A stretch of 64,000 bases of DNA from Paraburkholderia sp. FT54 (GCF_031585635.1 NZ_CP134195.1:1860001-1924000), one strand, 5' to 3'; numbered from the stretch's first letter, positions 1-9,486 are shown. Translations and numbers: made by a program. Notes: generated by a model not told the origin, from the letters alone.

Positions 1-523
1 CGTTGCGCATGACGGTTTCTTCCGGGTGCTGGTCGAGCTGGAAATCGCTTTCCGTTTCGCCGAGGCGATCGAGCCGCGCGGCCGGGCCTATGCGCGCGAC
101 GAGGTGCTCTCGAAGGTCGGCGTCGTATTGCCCGCCATCGAGATCGTCGATAGCCGCTTCGCCGAGTGGCCCAATGTCGCGCCACTTGCGCAGTTGGCCG
201 ACGCCCAGAACAACGGCGCGTTGATCACGGGCCATCCGGTCGCCTATGCGGGTCTCGCGCGCGGCTTCGACTTCGTTTCGCCTGCATTGGAACTGAGCTT
301 CGACGGCGATTCGCTGCTGCCGGAAGCCACGGGCAATCCGGCGGGCGATCCGCGCGAACTGCTGGTGTGGTTCGTCAACCATTGCGCCGCCATGGGCATT
401 ACGATCGAACCCGAGTGGACTCTTACCACTGGTTCGTACGTCGGCGCACACAAACTGGACAAGGCCGGCATCGTGCGCGGCCACATCGACGGCCTTGGGG
501 AAGTGGAGATTGAACTGACCTGA
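1..523 (+). CDS. 2-keto-4-pentenoate hydratase-like protein, 5' end outside the window
   Basis: The open frame runs in from the left edge (frame of base 2), so the N-terminus is missing; about 173 C-terminal residues are visible. The segment has the look of the fumarylacetoacetate hydrolase / 2-oxopent-4-enoate hydratase / 4-oxalocrotonate decarboxylase group: an FRFAEAIEPRG-type strand, a VLPAIEIVDSRF stretch, LITGHPVAYAGL, and a C-terminal LTTGSYVGAHKLDKAG with the usual conserved TGS. These enzymes hydrate or decarboxylate 2-oxo acids from aromatic meta-cleavage. The substrate cannot be assigned without the upstream neighbours. A strong terminator follows 40 bp downstream, so this is the last gene of its operon. 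Confidence 0.8.
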   Translation, partial: VAHDGFFRVLVELEIAFRFAEAIEPRGRAYARDEVLSKVGVVLPAIEIVDSRFAEWPNVAPLAQLADAQNNGALITGHPVAYAGLARGFDFVSPALELSFDGDSLLPEATGNPAGDPRELLVWFVNHCAAMGITIEPEWTLTTGSYVGAHKLDKAGIVRGHIDGLGEVEIELT

Positions 524-565
524 GAGGCCGTGCGCTTGTAACCGCGCATTACAAAGCCTCATTCA

Positions 566-590
566 ACGGCTGCCCGCGGGCAGCCGTTTT
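566..590 (+). terminator. Rho-independent terminator after the hydratase gene
   Basis: A perfect 10-bp stem (ACGGCTGCCC / GGGCAGCCGT) with a 2-base loop runs straight into TTTT. It lies 43 bp past the hydratase stop. Confidence 0.85.
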
Positions 591-1316
591 GCATTCTTCG
601 CATCTGTGCCGGCAGCTGTGCCGTATACGCCTATTGAAGCGATGCATGGCGTTGTCGTCATCCAGTTATACATGCGGCTAACCATGCTTTCGACGCGGTT
701 AATGCCTGCGCGTCTCGCGCGACGATTCATGACACGCCATGTCGATGACGCGGAACAAAACCGCTCGTGGGCTGACGAACCGTTCGAGGGTGCACGGACT
801 TTGCTTCATAGCGGCACGGTGCATCAACGCGCATGAACATGTAACAGGTATCTGTTGGTGTAGACCGAACGCTTGTGTCGAGCGTTGATGGGAAAAGTAG
901 CCGGACACAGAAAGCCTGCAGACGTCCGCGCTTTCAGCAACAAAGTGTGCGTGCGCAGACGTGCCCTCTGATACGGCAATGGGATCGTTCGATGAACGTA
1001 ATGGCTGGTGCAAGAGAGTATTGCAGGGCACAGCGGCAGGAGCACTGGGCAGCACTGCAGTAGAGTGCTGATGAGGCGTGGAGGCAGCGGTCCATGCGCA
1101 GCGGGGATCACTGCAATCGTTGCGATATGAGTGCAAGATTGTAGGTGGTCGAAACTTTGTTTCCAAGTGAGGAATGTTGGGAGGCGAATACGGCGCGATT
1201 TTCGCAACGTAGTTCGTGAAAAAAAATTTAAAAGGGTTTAGGATGAATTCGAGCGATGTCGTTTCCGAATAGCGCGCCGCGCACGACATCGGTCTAGACT
1301 TCGGCGAGGAGGTAGC
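591..1316. other. Gene-free upstream region of prkA
   Basis: About 725 bp without a convincing gene. The frames here have poor codon bias and no Shine-Dalgarno sites. AT-rich patches lie at about 1215-1245. A strong Shine-Dalgarno AGGAGGT (1308-1313 region) precedes prkA. A weak sigma54-like pair (TGG at 1146-1148, TTG at 1157-1159) is present, but its -12 element reads GT instead of the invariant GC. The region probably carries the promoter of the prkA operon and a long leader. Confidence 0.5.
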
Positions 1317-3239
1317 ATGGATATCTACAGCAGTTTCGCGACCCGCTTCGAGAAAACGCGAGAAGATGAGCTCTCGCTCGAGGAGTATCTCGCGCTCTGC
1401 AAAGACAATCCCGCCGCGTACGCCACGGCTGGCGAACGCATGTTGACGGCGATCGGGGAGCCGGAACAGATCGACACTCGTAATGATCCGCGCCTGTCGC
1501 GCATCTTCGCGAACAAGGTCATCAAGGTATACCCCGCGTTCCGTGAGTTCTACGGAATGGAAGAGGTGATCGAGCAGGTGGTCGCCTACTTCCGGCACTC
1601 GGCCCAGGGGCTCGAAGAAAAGAAGCAGATTCTGTATCTGTTGGGCCCGGTTGGCGGCGGTAAATCATCGATCGCGGAACGTCTCAAGCAGCTCATGGAA
1701 CGCGTGCCGTTCTATTCGATCAAGGGCTCGCCCGTGAACGAGTCGCCCCTCGGTCTGTTCGACTACGAGGAAGACGGCCCGATTCTCGAAGAACAATACG
1801 GCATTCCACGCCGCTACCTGAAAAGCATTCTGAGCCCGTGGGCGGTCAAGCGCCTGCACGAATTCAACGGCGACATCCGCAAGTTTCGCGTGGTGCGCCG
1901 CTACCCGTCGATCCTTCGCCAGATCGGTATAGCCAAGACCGAGCCGGGCGACGAAAACAATCAGGATATTTCGTCGCTGGTCGGCAAGGTCGACATCCGC
2001 AAACTCGAACAGTACGCGCAGGACGACGCGGACGCTTACAGCTACTCCGGTGGCTTGTGTCTCGCCAATCAGGGGCTACTCGAGTTCGTCGAAATGTTCA
2101 AGGCGCCGATCAAGGTGCTGCACCCGCTGCTCACCGCAACCCAGGAAGGCAACTTCAAGGGCACGGAAGGGTTCGGCGCGATCCCGTTCGACGGTGTGAT
2201 TCTGGCTCACTCGAACGAGTCCGAATGGAAGGCGTTCCGCAACAACCGCAACAACGAAGCACTGCTCGACCGGATCTTCGTGGTGAAGGTGCCGTACTGC
2301 CTGCGCTACGGTGAAGAGGTCAAGATCTACGAGAAGCTGCTGCGTAATTCGTCGCTGGCGAATGCGGTCTGCGCGCCGGGCACGCTGAAGATGATGGCGC
2401 AGATGTCGGTGCTCACGCGTTTGCAGGAACCGGAGAATTCGAGCCTGTTCTCGAAGATGCAGGTGTACGACGGCGAGAATCTCAAAGACACCGATCCGAA
2501 GGCCAAGTCGTATCAGGAGTACCGCGATTTCGCGGGCGTGGACGAAGGCATGACCGGCGTGTCGACCCGCTTCGCGTTCAAGATCATGTCGCGCGTATTC
2601 AACTTCGATTCGACCGAGGTCGCGGCCAATCCGGTGCACCTGATGTACGTGCTCGAACAACAGATCGAACGCGAGCAGTTCCCGCCGGAAACCGAGCAGA
2701 AGTATCTGTCTTTCATTAAAGACGTGCTCGCCTCGCGCTATGCGGAGTTCATCGGCAAGGAGATTCAGACCGCGTATCTGGAGTCGTATTCCGAGTATGG
2801 TCAGAACATCTTCGACCGCTATGTGACGTACGCGGACTTCTGGATTCAGGATCAGGAATTCCGCGACCACGACACCGGCGAGAGTTTCGACCGCGCGGCG
2901 CTGAACGCCGAACTGGAAAAGATCGAGAAACCCGCGGGCATCAGCAACCCGAAGGACTTCCGCAACGAGATCGTGAACTTCGTGCTGCGTGCGCGTGCTG
3001 CCAACGGCGGAAAGAACCCCGCCTGGGTCAGCTACGAGAAGCTGCGCGTCGTGATCGAAAAGAAGATGTTCTCGAACACGGAAGAGTTGTTGCCGGTGAT
3101 CTCGTTCAACGCCAAGGGCTCGGCGGAAGAGCAACGCAAGCACGAAGACTTCGTCAATCGCATGGTGACGAAGGGCTATACGCCGAAGCAGGTGCGCCTG
3201 CTGTGTGACTGGTATCTGCGCGTGCGCAAGTCGTCATGA
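1317..3239 (+). CDS. prkA: PrkA family serine protein kinase (YeaG homologue)
   Basis: 640 residues, close to E. coli YeaG (644). The N-terminal AAA+-like part has a clear Walker A loop, GPVGGGKSS, at residues about 110-118; the C-terminal third is the PrkA kinase-like domain. Family members are cytoplasmic serine kinases of stress and stationary-phase physiology. The start is fixed by AGGAGGT 4-9 bp upstream. It heads a three-gene set with a DUF444 protein and SpoVR, the same triad found in many proteobacteria, where all three are co-induced under starvation. The next gene begins 174 bp later, beyond a hairpin. Substrates are not predictable from sequence. Confidence 0.95.
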   Translation: MDIYSSFATRFEKTREDELSLEEYLALCKDNPAAYATAGERMLTAIGEPEQIDTRNDPRLSRIFANKVIKVYPAFREFYGMEEVIEQVVAYFRHSAQGLEEKKQILYLLGPVGGGKSSIAERLKQLMERVPFYSIKGSPVNESPLGLFDYEEDGPILEEQYGIPRRYLKSILSPWAVKRLHEFNGDIRKFRVVRRYPSILRQIGIAKTEPGDENNQDISSLVGKVDIRKLEQYAQDDADAYSYSGGLCLANQGLLEFVEMFKAPIKVLHPLLTATQEGNFKGTEGFGAIPFDGVILAHSNESEWKAFRNNRNNEALLDRIFVVKVPYCLRYGEEVKIYEKLLRNSSLANAVCAPGTLKMMAQMSVLTRLQEPENSSLFSKMQVYDGENLKDTDPKAKSYQEYRDFAGVDEGMTGVSTRFAFKIMSRVFNFDSTEVAANPVHLMYVLEQQIEREQFPPETEQKYLSFIKDVLASRYAEFIGKEIQTAYLESYSEYGQNIFDRYVTYADFWIQDQEFRDHDTGESFDRAALNAELEKIEKPAGISNPKDFRNEIVNFVLRARAANGGKNPAWVSYEKLRVVIEKKMFSNTEELLPVISFNAKGSAEEQRKHEDFVNRMVTKGYTPKQVRLLCDWYLRVRKSS

Positions 3240-3365
3240 TGCGCATTGCGTGCCGCCCGCGCGGTCCGACTGCGCGGGCACCCTGCGAGGCGCAAGCTGC
3301 ATGGACATAGCGTGGCATCAAGCAGCGTGCGTCTCGCGCACCCGAAATTAGCAGCTGCATGGGGT

Positions 3366-3393
3366 GGGCGTAAGCGCTAAAGCGCTAGCGCCC
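3366..3393 (+). promoter_or_regulatory. Intergenic hairpin between prkA and the DUF444 gene
   Basis: GGGCG-ta-AGCGCT-aa-AGCGCT-ag-CGCCC forms a stem of 11 pairs with one internal 2x2 mismatch and a 2-base turn. No T-run follows, so this is not an intrinsic terminator. Its end lies 20 bp before the GTG start and may act in mRNA processing or stability. Confidence 0.5.
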
Positions 3394-3413
3394 ATCGACA
3401 CGGGAGACCGGGC

Positions 3414-4685
3414 GTGCTTCATCAAATCATCGACCGCAGGTTGGCAGGCAAGAACAAGAGCATTGCGAATCGCGAACGTTTTTTGCGTCGCGTTAAGAAC
3501 TATATTCGTCGCGCCGTTTCGGAAGCCGTGCGCGACCGCAGCATCAAGGACATTCAGAACACCCAGAGCATCACCATCCCACGCAAGGACATTGCGGAGC
3601 CGTCGTTCCGGCATGGTCCCGGCGGCAAGCGGGAAATGGTGCATCCGGGCAATTCCGATTACATCCGTGGCGACAAGATCCAGCGCCCGCAAGGCGGCGG
3701 AGGCGGAGGCGGGGGCAAGCAGGCCAGCAATGAAGGCGAGGGTCAGGACGACTTCGTATTCGAGCTGAGCCGCGAAGAATTCATGCAGTATTTCTTCGAC
3801 GACCTCGAACTGCCGCGTCTCGTCAAAACCCATCTGATGGCCGTACCCACGTGGAAAAGCATCCGCGCGGGCTGGGCGGCCGAAGGCACGCCGAACAACA
3901 TCGACGTGGTCCGTTCGCTGCGCAGCGCGCTCGGCCGCCGTATCGCGCTCGGTGCGCCGCTCGTCAACCAGTTGCACGAGATGGAACGGCAACTGGAGGT
4001 GATGAAGGCCGATCCCGACGATCGTCGCGAAGAGATCAAACTGCTCGAAGAAGAAATTCACCATTTGCGCGGGCGCATTTGGCGGATTCCGTTCATCGAT
4101 CCGTTCGATCTGCGCTACGTGAACCGCGTGAAGCAGCCCACGCCTTCCAGCCAGGCGGTGATGTTCTGTCTCATGGATGTGTCCGGTTCCATGGACGAGC
4201 AGCGCAAGGATCTCGCCAAGCGTTTCTTCATCCTGCTGTATCTGTTCCTCAAGCGTAACTACGAGAAGATCGAAGTGGTGTTCATCCGCCACCATACGCG
4301 CGCCGAGGAGGTCGACGAAGACACGTTCTTTCATTCGACCGAAAGCGGCGGCACGGTGGTGTCGAGCGCGCTGGAGCTGATGCAGAAGGTGATGGACGAG
4401 CGCTATTCGCCGACTGAATGGAATATTTACGGCGCGCAGGCGTCGGACGGCGACAACTGGACCGACGACTCGCCGAAGTGCCGCAAGATACTCTCGGATG
4501 ACATCCTGGAGAAGGTGCGGTATTTTGCGTATATTCAGGTGACGCCGGAAGAGCAGAATCTGTGGCTCGAATATGCGCAGCTGGCCTTGAGTCAACCGCA
4601 CATGGCCATGAAGAAGGTCGAAACCGCGGCCGACATCTATCCGGTGTTCCGGGAGTTGTTTGAAAAGCAGGCGGCTAATTCATGA
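3414..4685 (+). CDS. DUF444 / YeaH-type von Willebrand-A-like protein
   Basis: 423 residues, the usual YeaH length. A glycine run (about residues 93-103) separates the N-terminal part from the C-terminal VWA-like domain, which has a MIDAS-type motif, MDVSGSMD, near residues 253-260. The partner of PrkA and SpoVR in a conserved triad; the VWA fold suggests metal-dependent protein contacts rather than enzymatic activity. It starts at GTG with GGGAGA upstream and ends in a 4-bp ATGA overlap with the next frame, implying translational coupling. The precise role is unknown in the family. Confidence 0.93.
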   Translation: MLHQIIDRRLAGKNKSIANRERFLRRVKNYIRRAVSEAVRDRSIKDIQNTQSITIPRKDIAEPSFRHGPGGKREMVHPGNSDYIRGDKIQRPQGGGGGGGGKQASNEGEGQDDFVFELSREEFMQYFFDDLELPRLVKTHLMAVPTWKSIRAGWAAEGTPNNIDVVRSLRSALGRRIALGAPLVNQLHEMERQLEVMKADPDDRREEIKLLEEEIHHLRGRIWRIPFIDPFDLRYVNRVKQPTPSSQAVMFCLMDVSGSMDEQRKDLAKRFFILLYLFLKRNYEKIEVVFIRHHTRAEEVDEDTFFHSTESGGTVVSSALELMQKVMDERYSPTEWNIYGAQASDGDNWTDDSPKCRKILSDDILEKVRYFAYIQVTPEEQNLWLEYAQLALSQPHMAMKKVETAADIYPVFRELFEKQAANS

Positions 4686-6400
4686 CGAGCAAGCACCTGC
4701 ACAACGAAGCGCGCGGCTATCAGCCGGAGCGCGGGAAAGGCGTGCCGCAGCAGCAACAGTCGGGGCATGCCGAGGCGAAGGCGGACGATACGGGAGCCGC
4801 CGCAGCCGGAGCAGTCGACACCGCTGCAGCACGGGGACACACCGGAACGCCCACTGAGGGGCAAAGGGAAGTCCGTATGAACGTAGCCGATAGACGGCCT
4901 CTGCCGTGCCCGTCCGACTGGACCTTCGAATTGATCGAAGAGTACGACTCGCATATTGCCCGTGTTGCGGAGCAATATGAACTCGACGTGTATCCGATCC
5001 AGCTCGAACTCATCAGCGCCGAACAGATGATGGATGCGTACGCGTCCGTCGGTATGCCGGTGAACTACCGTCACTGGTCGTTCGGCAAACACTTTCTCTC
5101 CACCGAAAAAAGCTACCGTCGCGGGCAGATGGGGCTGGCGTACGAGATCGTCATCAATTCGAACCCCTGCATCGCGTATCTGATGGAAGAGAACACGATG
5201 ACGATGCAGGCGCTCGTCATCGCCCATGCGGCCTATGGGCACAACTCGTTCTTCAAGGGCAACTATCTGTTCCGGCTATGGACGGATGCGCACGCGATCA
5301 TCGACTACCTCGTCTACGCGAAGAATTACATCGCGGAGTGCGAGGAGCGCTTCGGGCTCGACCGGGTCGAGGAACTGCTCGATTCGTGCCACGCGTTGAT
5401 GAACTATGGCGTGGACCGTTACAAGCGTCCGCAGAAGCTGTCGCTCGAAAAGGAGTTCGCGGCGCGCCGCGAACGCGAGGCCTATCTGCAGTCGCAGGTG
5501 AATGAACTGTGGCGCACCTTGCCGACCCGGCATACGCCATTGCCGGAAGAAATCGAGGAGCGCTATCCGCCGGAGCCGCAGGAAAACCTGCTGTATTTCG
5601 CGGAGAAGAACGCGCCGCTGCTGGAGCCGTGGGAGCGGGAAGTGATCCGCATCGTGCGCAAGGTCGGCCAGTATTTTTATCCGCAACGGCAAACCCAGGT
5701 GATGAACGAGGGCTGGGCGACGTTCTGGCACTACACCTTGCTCAACACCATGTACAACCAGGGCAAGCTGGAAGACGGCTTCATGATGGAGTTTCTGCAT
5801 TCGCACAGCAATGTGGTCTATCAGCCGCCGGTCACGAAGCCCTACTACAGCGGTATCAATCCGTACGCGCTCGGTTTTTCGATGATGAGCGACATTCGCC
5901 GGATCTGCGAGGCGCCGACGGAAGAGGACCGCAAGTGGTTCCCGGAACTGGCGGGCAGTCCCTGGCTGCCGGCCATGCACTACGCAATGCGCAACTTCAA
6001 GGACGAGAGTTTCGTCGCGCAGTACCTGTCGCCGCATCTGATCCGCGAAATGCGCCTCTTCTCGGTGCTCGACGACGACATGCGCGACGCGCTCGAAGTC
6101 TCGGCGATTCATGACGACAGCGGCTATCAGTACGTGCGCCAGGCGTTGTCGCGCCAGTACGACATGCATCACCGCGAGCCGAATATTCAGGTCTGGGCGG
6201 TGAATACGCGCGGCGACCGGAGTTTGACGCTGCGGCATTTCATGAGCGACAACCGGCATCTGTCGGGCGATAGTGAGGAAGTGCTCAAGCACATGGCGCG
6301 GCTGTGGCAGTTCGACGTGTATCTGGAAAGCGTCGACGAGAATGGGACGGTCCGCAAGCGTTACGAGTGCCGCTATGTGCCGCCGGCGGTGAGGGTGTGA
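4682..6400 (+). CDS. SpoVR family protein
   Basis: The conserved SpoVR domain starts at CPSDWTFELIEEYDSHIA and runs to the C-terminus (E. coli YcgB relatives are about 510 residues). Two starts are possible. ATG 4682 overlaps the preceding stop (ATGA) and gives 572 residues with a 65-residue low-complexity leader rich in Q, A, G and T. ATG 4877 has AAAGGGA 7-8 bp upstream and gives 507 residues, the family length. I give the longer frame because the overlap suggests coupling, but the shorter protein may be the real one. Function in non-sporulating bacteria is unknown; it acts with PrkA and the DUF444 protein. An intrinsic terminator ends the operon. Confidence 0.9.
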   Translation: MTSKHLHNEARGYQPERGKGVPQQQQSGHAEAKADDTGAAAAGAVDTAAARGHTGTPTEGQREVRMNVADRRPLPCPSDWTFELIEEYDSHIARVAEQYELDVYPIQLELISAEQMMDAYASVGMPVNYRHWSFGKHFLSTEKSYRRGQMGLAYEIVINSNPCIAYLMEENTMTMQALVIAHAAYGHNSFFKGNYLFRLWTDAHAIIDYLVYAKNYIAECEERFGLDRVEELLDSCHALMNYGVDRYKRPQKLSLEKEFAARREREAYLQSQVNELWRTLPTRHTPLPEEIEERYPPEPQENLLYFAEKNAPLLEPWEREVIRIVRKVGQYFYPQRQTQVMNEGWATFWHYTLLNTMYNQGKLEDGFMMEFLHSHSNVVYQPPVTKPYYSGINPYALGFSMMSDIRRICEAPTEEDRKWFPELAGSPWLPAMHYAMRNFKDESFVAQYLSPHLIREMRLFSVLDDDMRDALEVSAIHDDSGYQYVRQALSRQYDMHHREPNIQVWAVNTRGDRSLTLRHFMSDNRHLSGDSEEVLKHMARLWQFDVYLESVDENGTVRKRYECRYVPPAVRV

Positions 6401-6446
6401 TCGGCGGGTTGCGGTGCAGCGCAGCACCGTCGCCGCGATGAAGAAA

Positions 6447-6471
6447 AGCCAGCTTTCGAGCTGGCTTTTTT
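6447..6471 (+). terminator. Rho-independent terminator of the prkA operon
   Basis: An 8-bp perfect stem AGCCAGCT / AGCTGGCT is closed by a stable TTCG tetraloop and followed by a T tract. It lies 46 bp after the spoVR stop. Confidence 0.9.
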
Positions 6472-6691
6472 CTTGGCCGCGCCGTCGCAACCTGCGCAAC
6501 ACACAAGCGCTGCGGCGCCGCAGCATCGACGCGCCCCGGGTAGCATCACCTAACAAACTCCCATCTTCCCCTTGCGATTCTGTAAAATTCGCGCACACGC
6601 GCCGCGACTGCCTCTGAGGCGTCTCAGCCCGCGTGTAATGAAGGCGGCGCCACGACCGCTACCTCCGTTCAAAGACAAGGAAGAGAACAGC

Positions 6692-7996
6692 ATGACCGAC
6701 CTAACCGACCAATCCGTGGCCTCGGCTCACGACACACGGCGCCGCATCTTCGCGATCGTTGGCGCTTCATCGGGCAATCTCGTCGAGTGGTTCGACTTTT
6801 ACGTGTATTCGTTCTGCGCGCTGTACTTCGCGCCGGCGTTCTTCCCGAGCGGCAACACCACCACGCAGTTGCTCAACACGGCGGGCGTCTTCGCCGCCGG
6901 CTTCCTGATGCGCCCGATCGGCGGCTGGTTCTTCGGCCGCCTCGCCGACAAGCACGGCCGCCGCACCGCCATGATGGTGTCGGTGTTCATGATGTGCGGC
7001 GGTTCGCTCGTGATCGCCATGCTGCCCACCTACGCGCAGATCGGCGCGCTAGCGCCGGCGCTGCTGCTGGTCGCGCGGCTGTTCCAGGGCTTGTCGGTGG
7101 GTGGCGAATACGGCACCAGCGCGACCTATATGAGTGAGGTCGCGCTCAAGGGCCGGCGCGGTTTCTTCGCGTCGTTCCAGTACGTCACGCTGATCGGCGG
7201 CCAGTTGTGCGCGCTGCTGGTGCTGGTGGTGCTGCAGCAAACGCTTTCCACCGAAGAGCTGAAGGCATGGGGCTGGCGCGTGCCGTTCGCGATCGGCGCG
7301 GTCGCGGCATTGGTCGCGCTGTATCTGCGTAAATCGCTCGACGAAACCACCACCGCCGAAACGCGTCAGCGCAAGGAGGCCGGCACGCTGCGCGGCTTGT
7401 GGCTGCACAAGGGCGCGTTCATGACGGTGCTCGGTTTCACGGCCGGCGGCTCGCTGATTTTCTACACGTTCACCACCTACATGCAGAAGTACCTGGTCAA
7501 CACGGCCGGCATGCACGCGAAGACGGCCAGCAACGTGATGACGGCGGCGCTCTTTATCTACATGGTGATGCAGCCGGCGTTCGGCGCGTTGTCGGACCGC
7601 ATCGGCCGCCGTCGTTCCATGTTGTTCTTCGGCTTCTTCGCGACCATCGGCACCGTGCCGCTCCTGCACACGCTGAAAGACGTGACGAGCCCGTATGCAG
7701 CCTTTGGTCTGGTCGTCGTGGCGCTCGCGATCGTCAGTTTCTATACGTCGATCAGCGGCCTGATCAAGGCGGAAATGTTCCCGCCGGAAGTGCGCGCGCT
7801 CGGCGTGGGGCTCTCGTACGCGGTGGCGAATGCGATCTTCGGCGGTTCGGCGGAATATGTGGCGCTGTGGCTGAAGTCGGTTGGCAACGAGTCGATGTTC
7901 TACTGGTACGTCACCGCGCTGTGCGCGATTGCCGGCATCGTGTCGCTGCGAATGCGCGATCCGTCGAAAGAAGGGTATTTGCGTCATGAGCCTTGA
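6692..7996 (+). CDS. MFS metabolite:H+ symporter, alpha-ketoglutarate permease-like
   Basis: 434 residues, as for KgtP (432). It begins [11 protein letters not shown] with AAGGAAG 10-16 bp upstream; longer in-frame starts lack such a site. Family signatures are visible: [16 protein letters not shown] in helix 1, the loop 2-3 motif [24 protein letters not shown], and about twelve hydrophobic segments. This is the MHS subfamily, which imports dicarboxylates such as 2-oxoglutarate with protons across the inner membrane. Substrate assignment rests on overall resemblance and is not certain. It is monocistronic; its 3' flank, including what looks like its terminator, is split by the insertion sequence at 8063. 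Confidence 0.88.
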   Translation: MTDLTDQSVASAHDTRRRIFAIVGASSGNLVEWFDFYVYSFCALYFAPAFFPSGNTTTQLLNTAGVFAAGFLMRPIGGWFFGRLADKHGRRTAMMVSVFMMCGGSLVIAMLPTYAQIGALAPALLLVARLFQGLSVGGEYGTSATYMSEVALKGRRGFFASFQYVTLIGGQLCALLVLVVLQQTLSTEELKAWGWRVPFAIGAVAALVALYLRKSLDETTTAETRQRKEAGTLRGLWLHKGAFMTVLGFTAGGSLIFYTFTTYMQKYLVNTAGMHAKTASNVMTAALFIYMVMQPAFGALSDRIGRRRSMLFFGFFATIGTVPLLHTLKDVTSPYAAFGLVVVALAIVSFYTSISGLIKAEMFPPEVRALGVGLSYAVANAIFGGSAEYVALWLKSVGNESMFYWYVTALCAIAGIVSLRMRDPSKEGYLRHEP

Positions 7997-8062
7997 GTCT
8001 TTGAGGCTCGCTCGATAAGCGCTTAGGCGTGGCTTGCGAACAGCGGTCCGGGCCAAACTCGG

Positions 8063-8087
8063 TGAACTGCACCCCAAAAGTTGGACA
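8063..8087 (+). repeat. Left inverted repeat of the IS element
   Basis: The 25-bp end begins TGAACTG and ends AAAGTTGGACA. Just inside it, CCCCAAAAGTTGGA (8072-8085) is repeated in inverted form at 8092-8106 (TCCAACCTTTTGGGG), forming a hairpin that would hinder read-through translation into orfA. Confidence 0.85.
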
Positions 8088-8114
8088 CCGATCCAACCTT
8101 TTGGGGTGTTTTTC

Positions 8115-8642
8115 ATGACGAAGTACAGTGAGCAGTTAAAGCTGAAGCTGGTGAAGCAGTACGTGGCCGGTTCGGCTGGTGTCGAGGTACTTGCAAAGCG
8201 GTATGGAGTGAGTCGCTCGGTTTTACAGCTGTGGATTTCGGCCTACGAGCAACATGGACAGGACGGACTGCGCAAGAAATTCAGTCACTATGACGCGCAG
8301 TTCAGGATGTCGGTACTCATGCACATGTGGCAGAAGGATTTGCCATACCGGCAGGTGGCTGCGGTGTTCGACATCCGCAGTCCGGGCTGCATAGCGCAAT
8401 GGGAACGCCGGTATCATGAAGGCGGTATCGACGCACTGGCGCCTCGTCCACGATGGCGCCGCAAAACCATGACCCAGCCAGTTCCTGAAAAGCCGACCGA
8501 AGACAGTGCGCCAGATAAGCGCACGCGTGAGCAGTTGCTCAAGGAAAACGAGTACCTGCGCGCGGAGGTGGCCTATCTAAAAAAGCTCGATGCCCTGCTT
8601 CAGGCAAAGAAGCAGGGCGTGCAGAAGAAAAAGCGCAAATAG
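8115..8642 (+). CDS. IS150-group transposase OrfA (helix-turn-helix)
   Basis: 175 residues: two helix-turn-helix units in the N-terminal half (EVLAKRYGVSRSVLQLW and YRQVAAVFDIRSPGCIAQW) for binding the inverted repeats, and a C-terminal leucine-zipper-like heptad stretch (ENEYLRAEVAYLKKLDALL). The 3' end holds G-AAA-AAG (8627-8633), a plausible slippery site. A -1 shift there enters the orfB frame with no stop in between and would give the OrfAB fusion transposase, as is known for IS3 elements. A hairpin (8593-8600 with 8610-8617) lies just upstream. Confidence 0.93.
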   Translation: MTKYSEQLKLKLVKQYVAGSAGVEVLAKRYGVSRSVLQLWISAYEQHGQDGLRKKFSHYDAQFRMSVLMHMWQKDLPYRQVAAVFDIRSPGCIAQWERRYHEGGIDALAPRPRWRRKTMTQPVPEKPTEDSAPDKRTREQLLKENEYLRAEVAYLKKLDALLQAKKQGVQKKKRK

Positions 8643-9478
8643 TGCAGGAGCTCCGGCAGCACCACCCGATGCCCGCTTTGCTGAAGGCAGCGGGTCTGGC
8701 GCGCAGCACGTTCTATTACCAGTTGAGCGTGCCGGATGCCGGTGAGCGGCACAAGGACCTCAAAACCCGCATCAAGACTGTGTATGAACGCCACAAGGGC
8801 CGTTATGGCTACCGGCGCATCACGGCGGCGATCCGGCAGGCAGGCCCGAGCGTGAACCACAAGACGGTGCAACGTCTGATGGGAGAACTGAAACTGAAAT
8901 CGCTGGTGCGCGCGAAGAAATACCGCTCATGGCGCGGCGAAGTCGGCCGTATTGCGCCGAACCTGTTAAACCGCGAGTTCAGCGCACAGCAGCCCAATCA
9001 GAAGTGGGTGACGGACGTGACGGAGTTCAACGTGCTGGGTCAGAAGCTGTATCTCTCGCCGATCATGGATCTGTATAACGGCGAGATCGTGGCTTATCAG
9101 ATGAACACCCGACCGGTCTTCGATCTGGTCAGCAGCATGCTAAAAAAAGCGCTGGCAAAGCTTGGTCCCCAGGAGACCCCGCTGCTGCATTCAGACCAGG
9201 GCTGGCAGTACCAGATGCCTGCTTACCGGAGGCTGCTGGATCAACACGGCCTGACGCAGAGCATGTCGCGCAAGGCAAACTGCTACGACAATGCGGCAAT
9301 GGAAAGCTTCTTTGGCACGCTCAAGGCGGAGTTCTTCCGGCTGAGCAGGTTTGAAAGTATCGACGAGTTGAAGGCTGGCATCAGACAATACATTCACTAC
9401 TACAACCACAAACGCATCAAGCTCAAACTGAACGGGCTGAGTCCTGTGATGTACAGAACCCAGCCCGCTCAAACCTGA
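8642..9478 (+). CDS. IS150-group transposase OrfB (DDE integrase core)
   Basis: 278 residues with an HTH_21-type N-terminus (GRYGYRRITAAI) and an rve integrase core. The catalytic triad is visible: D in WVTDVTEF, D in LLHSDQGWQY and E in NAAMESFFGTLKAE, followed by the typical YIHYYNHKRIKLKLNGLSP ending. Its GTG shares one base with the orfA stop codon; it is probably made chiefly as the frameshifted OrfAB fusion. Intact. Confidence 0.95.
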   Translation: MQELRQHHPMPALLKAAGLARSTFYYQLSVPDAGERHKDLKTRIKTVYERHKGRYGYRRITAAIRQAGPSVNHKTVQRLMGELKLKSLVRAKKYRSWRGEVGRIAPNLLNREFSAQQPNQKWVTDVTEFNVLGQKLYLSPIMDLYNGEIVAYQMNTRPVFDLVSSMLKKALAKLGPQETPLLHSDQGWQYQMPAYRRLLDQHGLTQSMSRKANCYDNAAMESFFGTLKAEFFRLSRFESIDELKAGIRQYIHYYNHKRIKLKLNGLSPVMYRTQPAQT

Positions 9479-9486
9479 ACTCAAAC

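Noticed and set aside
1146..1160. Sigma54-type -24/-12 promoter for the prkA operon
   Set aside because: TGG and TTG have the right spacing, but the invariant -12 GC is GT and the -24 element is only TGGTCG. Too weak to call.
699..1598. 299-codon minus-strand frame across the prkA leader
   Set aside because: Composition is random-like and it runs into prkA on the other strand; no start signals.
1317..6400. PrkA / DUF444 / SpoVR as a new system
   Set aside because: This triad is already known as a conserved stress-linked gene set; only the intergenic hairpin is noteworthy.
5276..6598. Long open frame of 440 codons on the minus strand opposite spoVR
   Set aside because: A codon-bias shadow in GC-rich DNA; no ribosome site, arginine/histidine-rich nonsense protein, and the plus strand carries a certain gene. 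The same holds for the long antisense frames opposite yeaH-like, prkA, ilvA, mprF and gabD.
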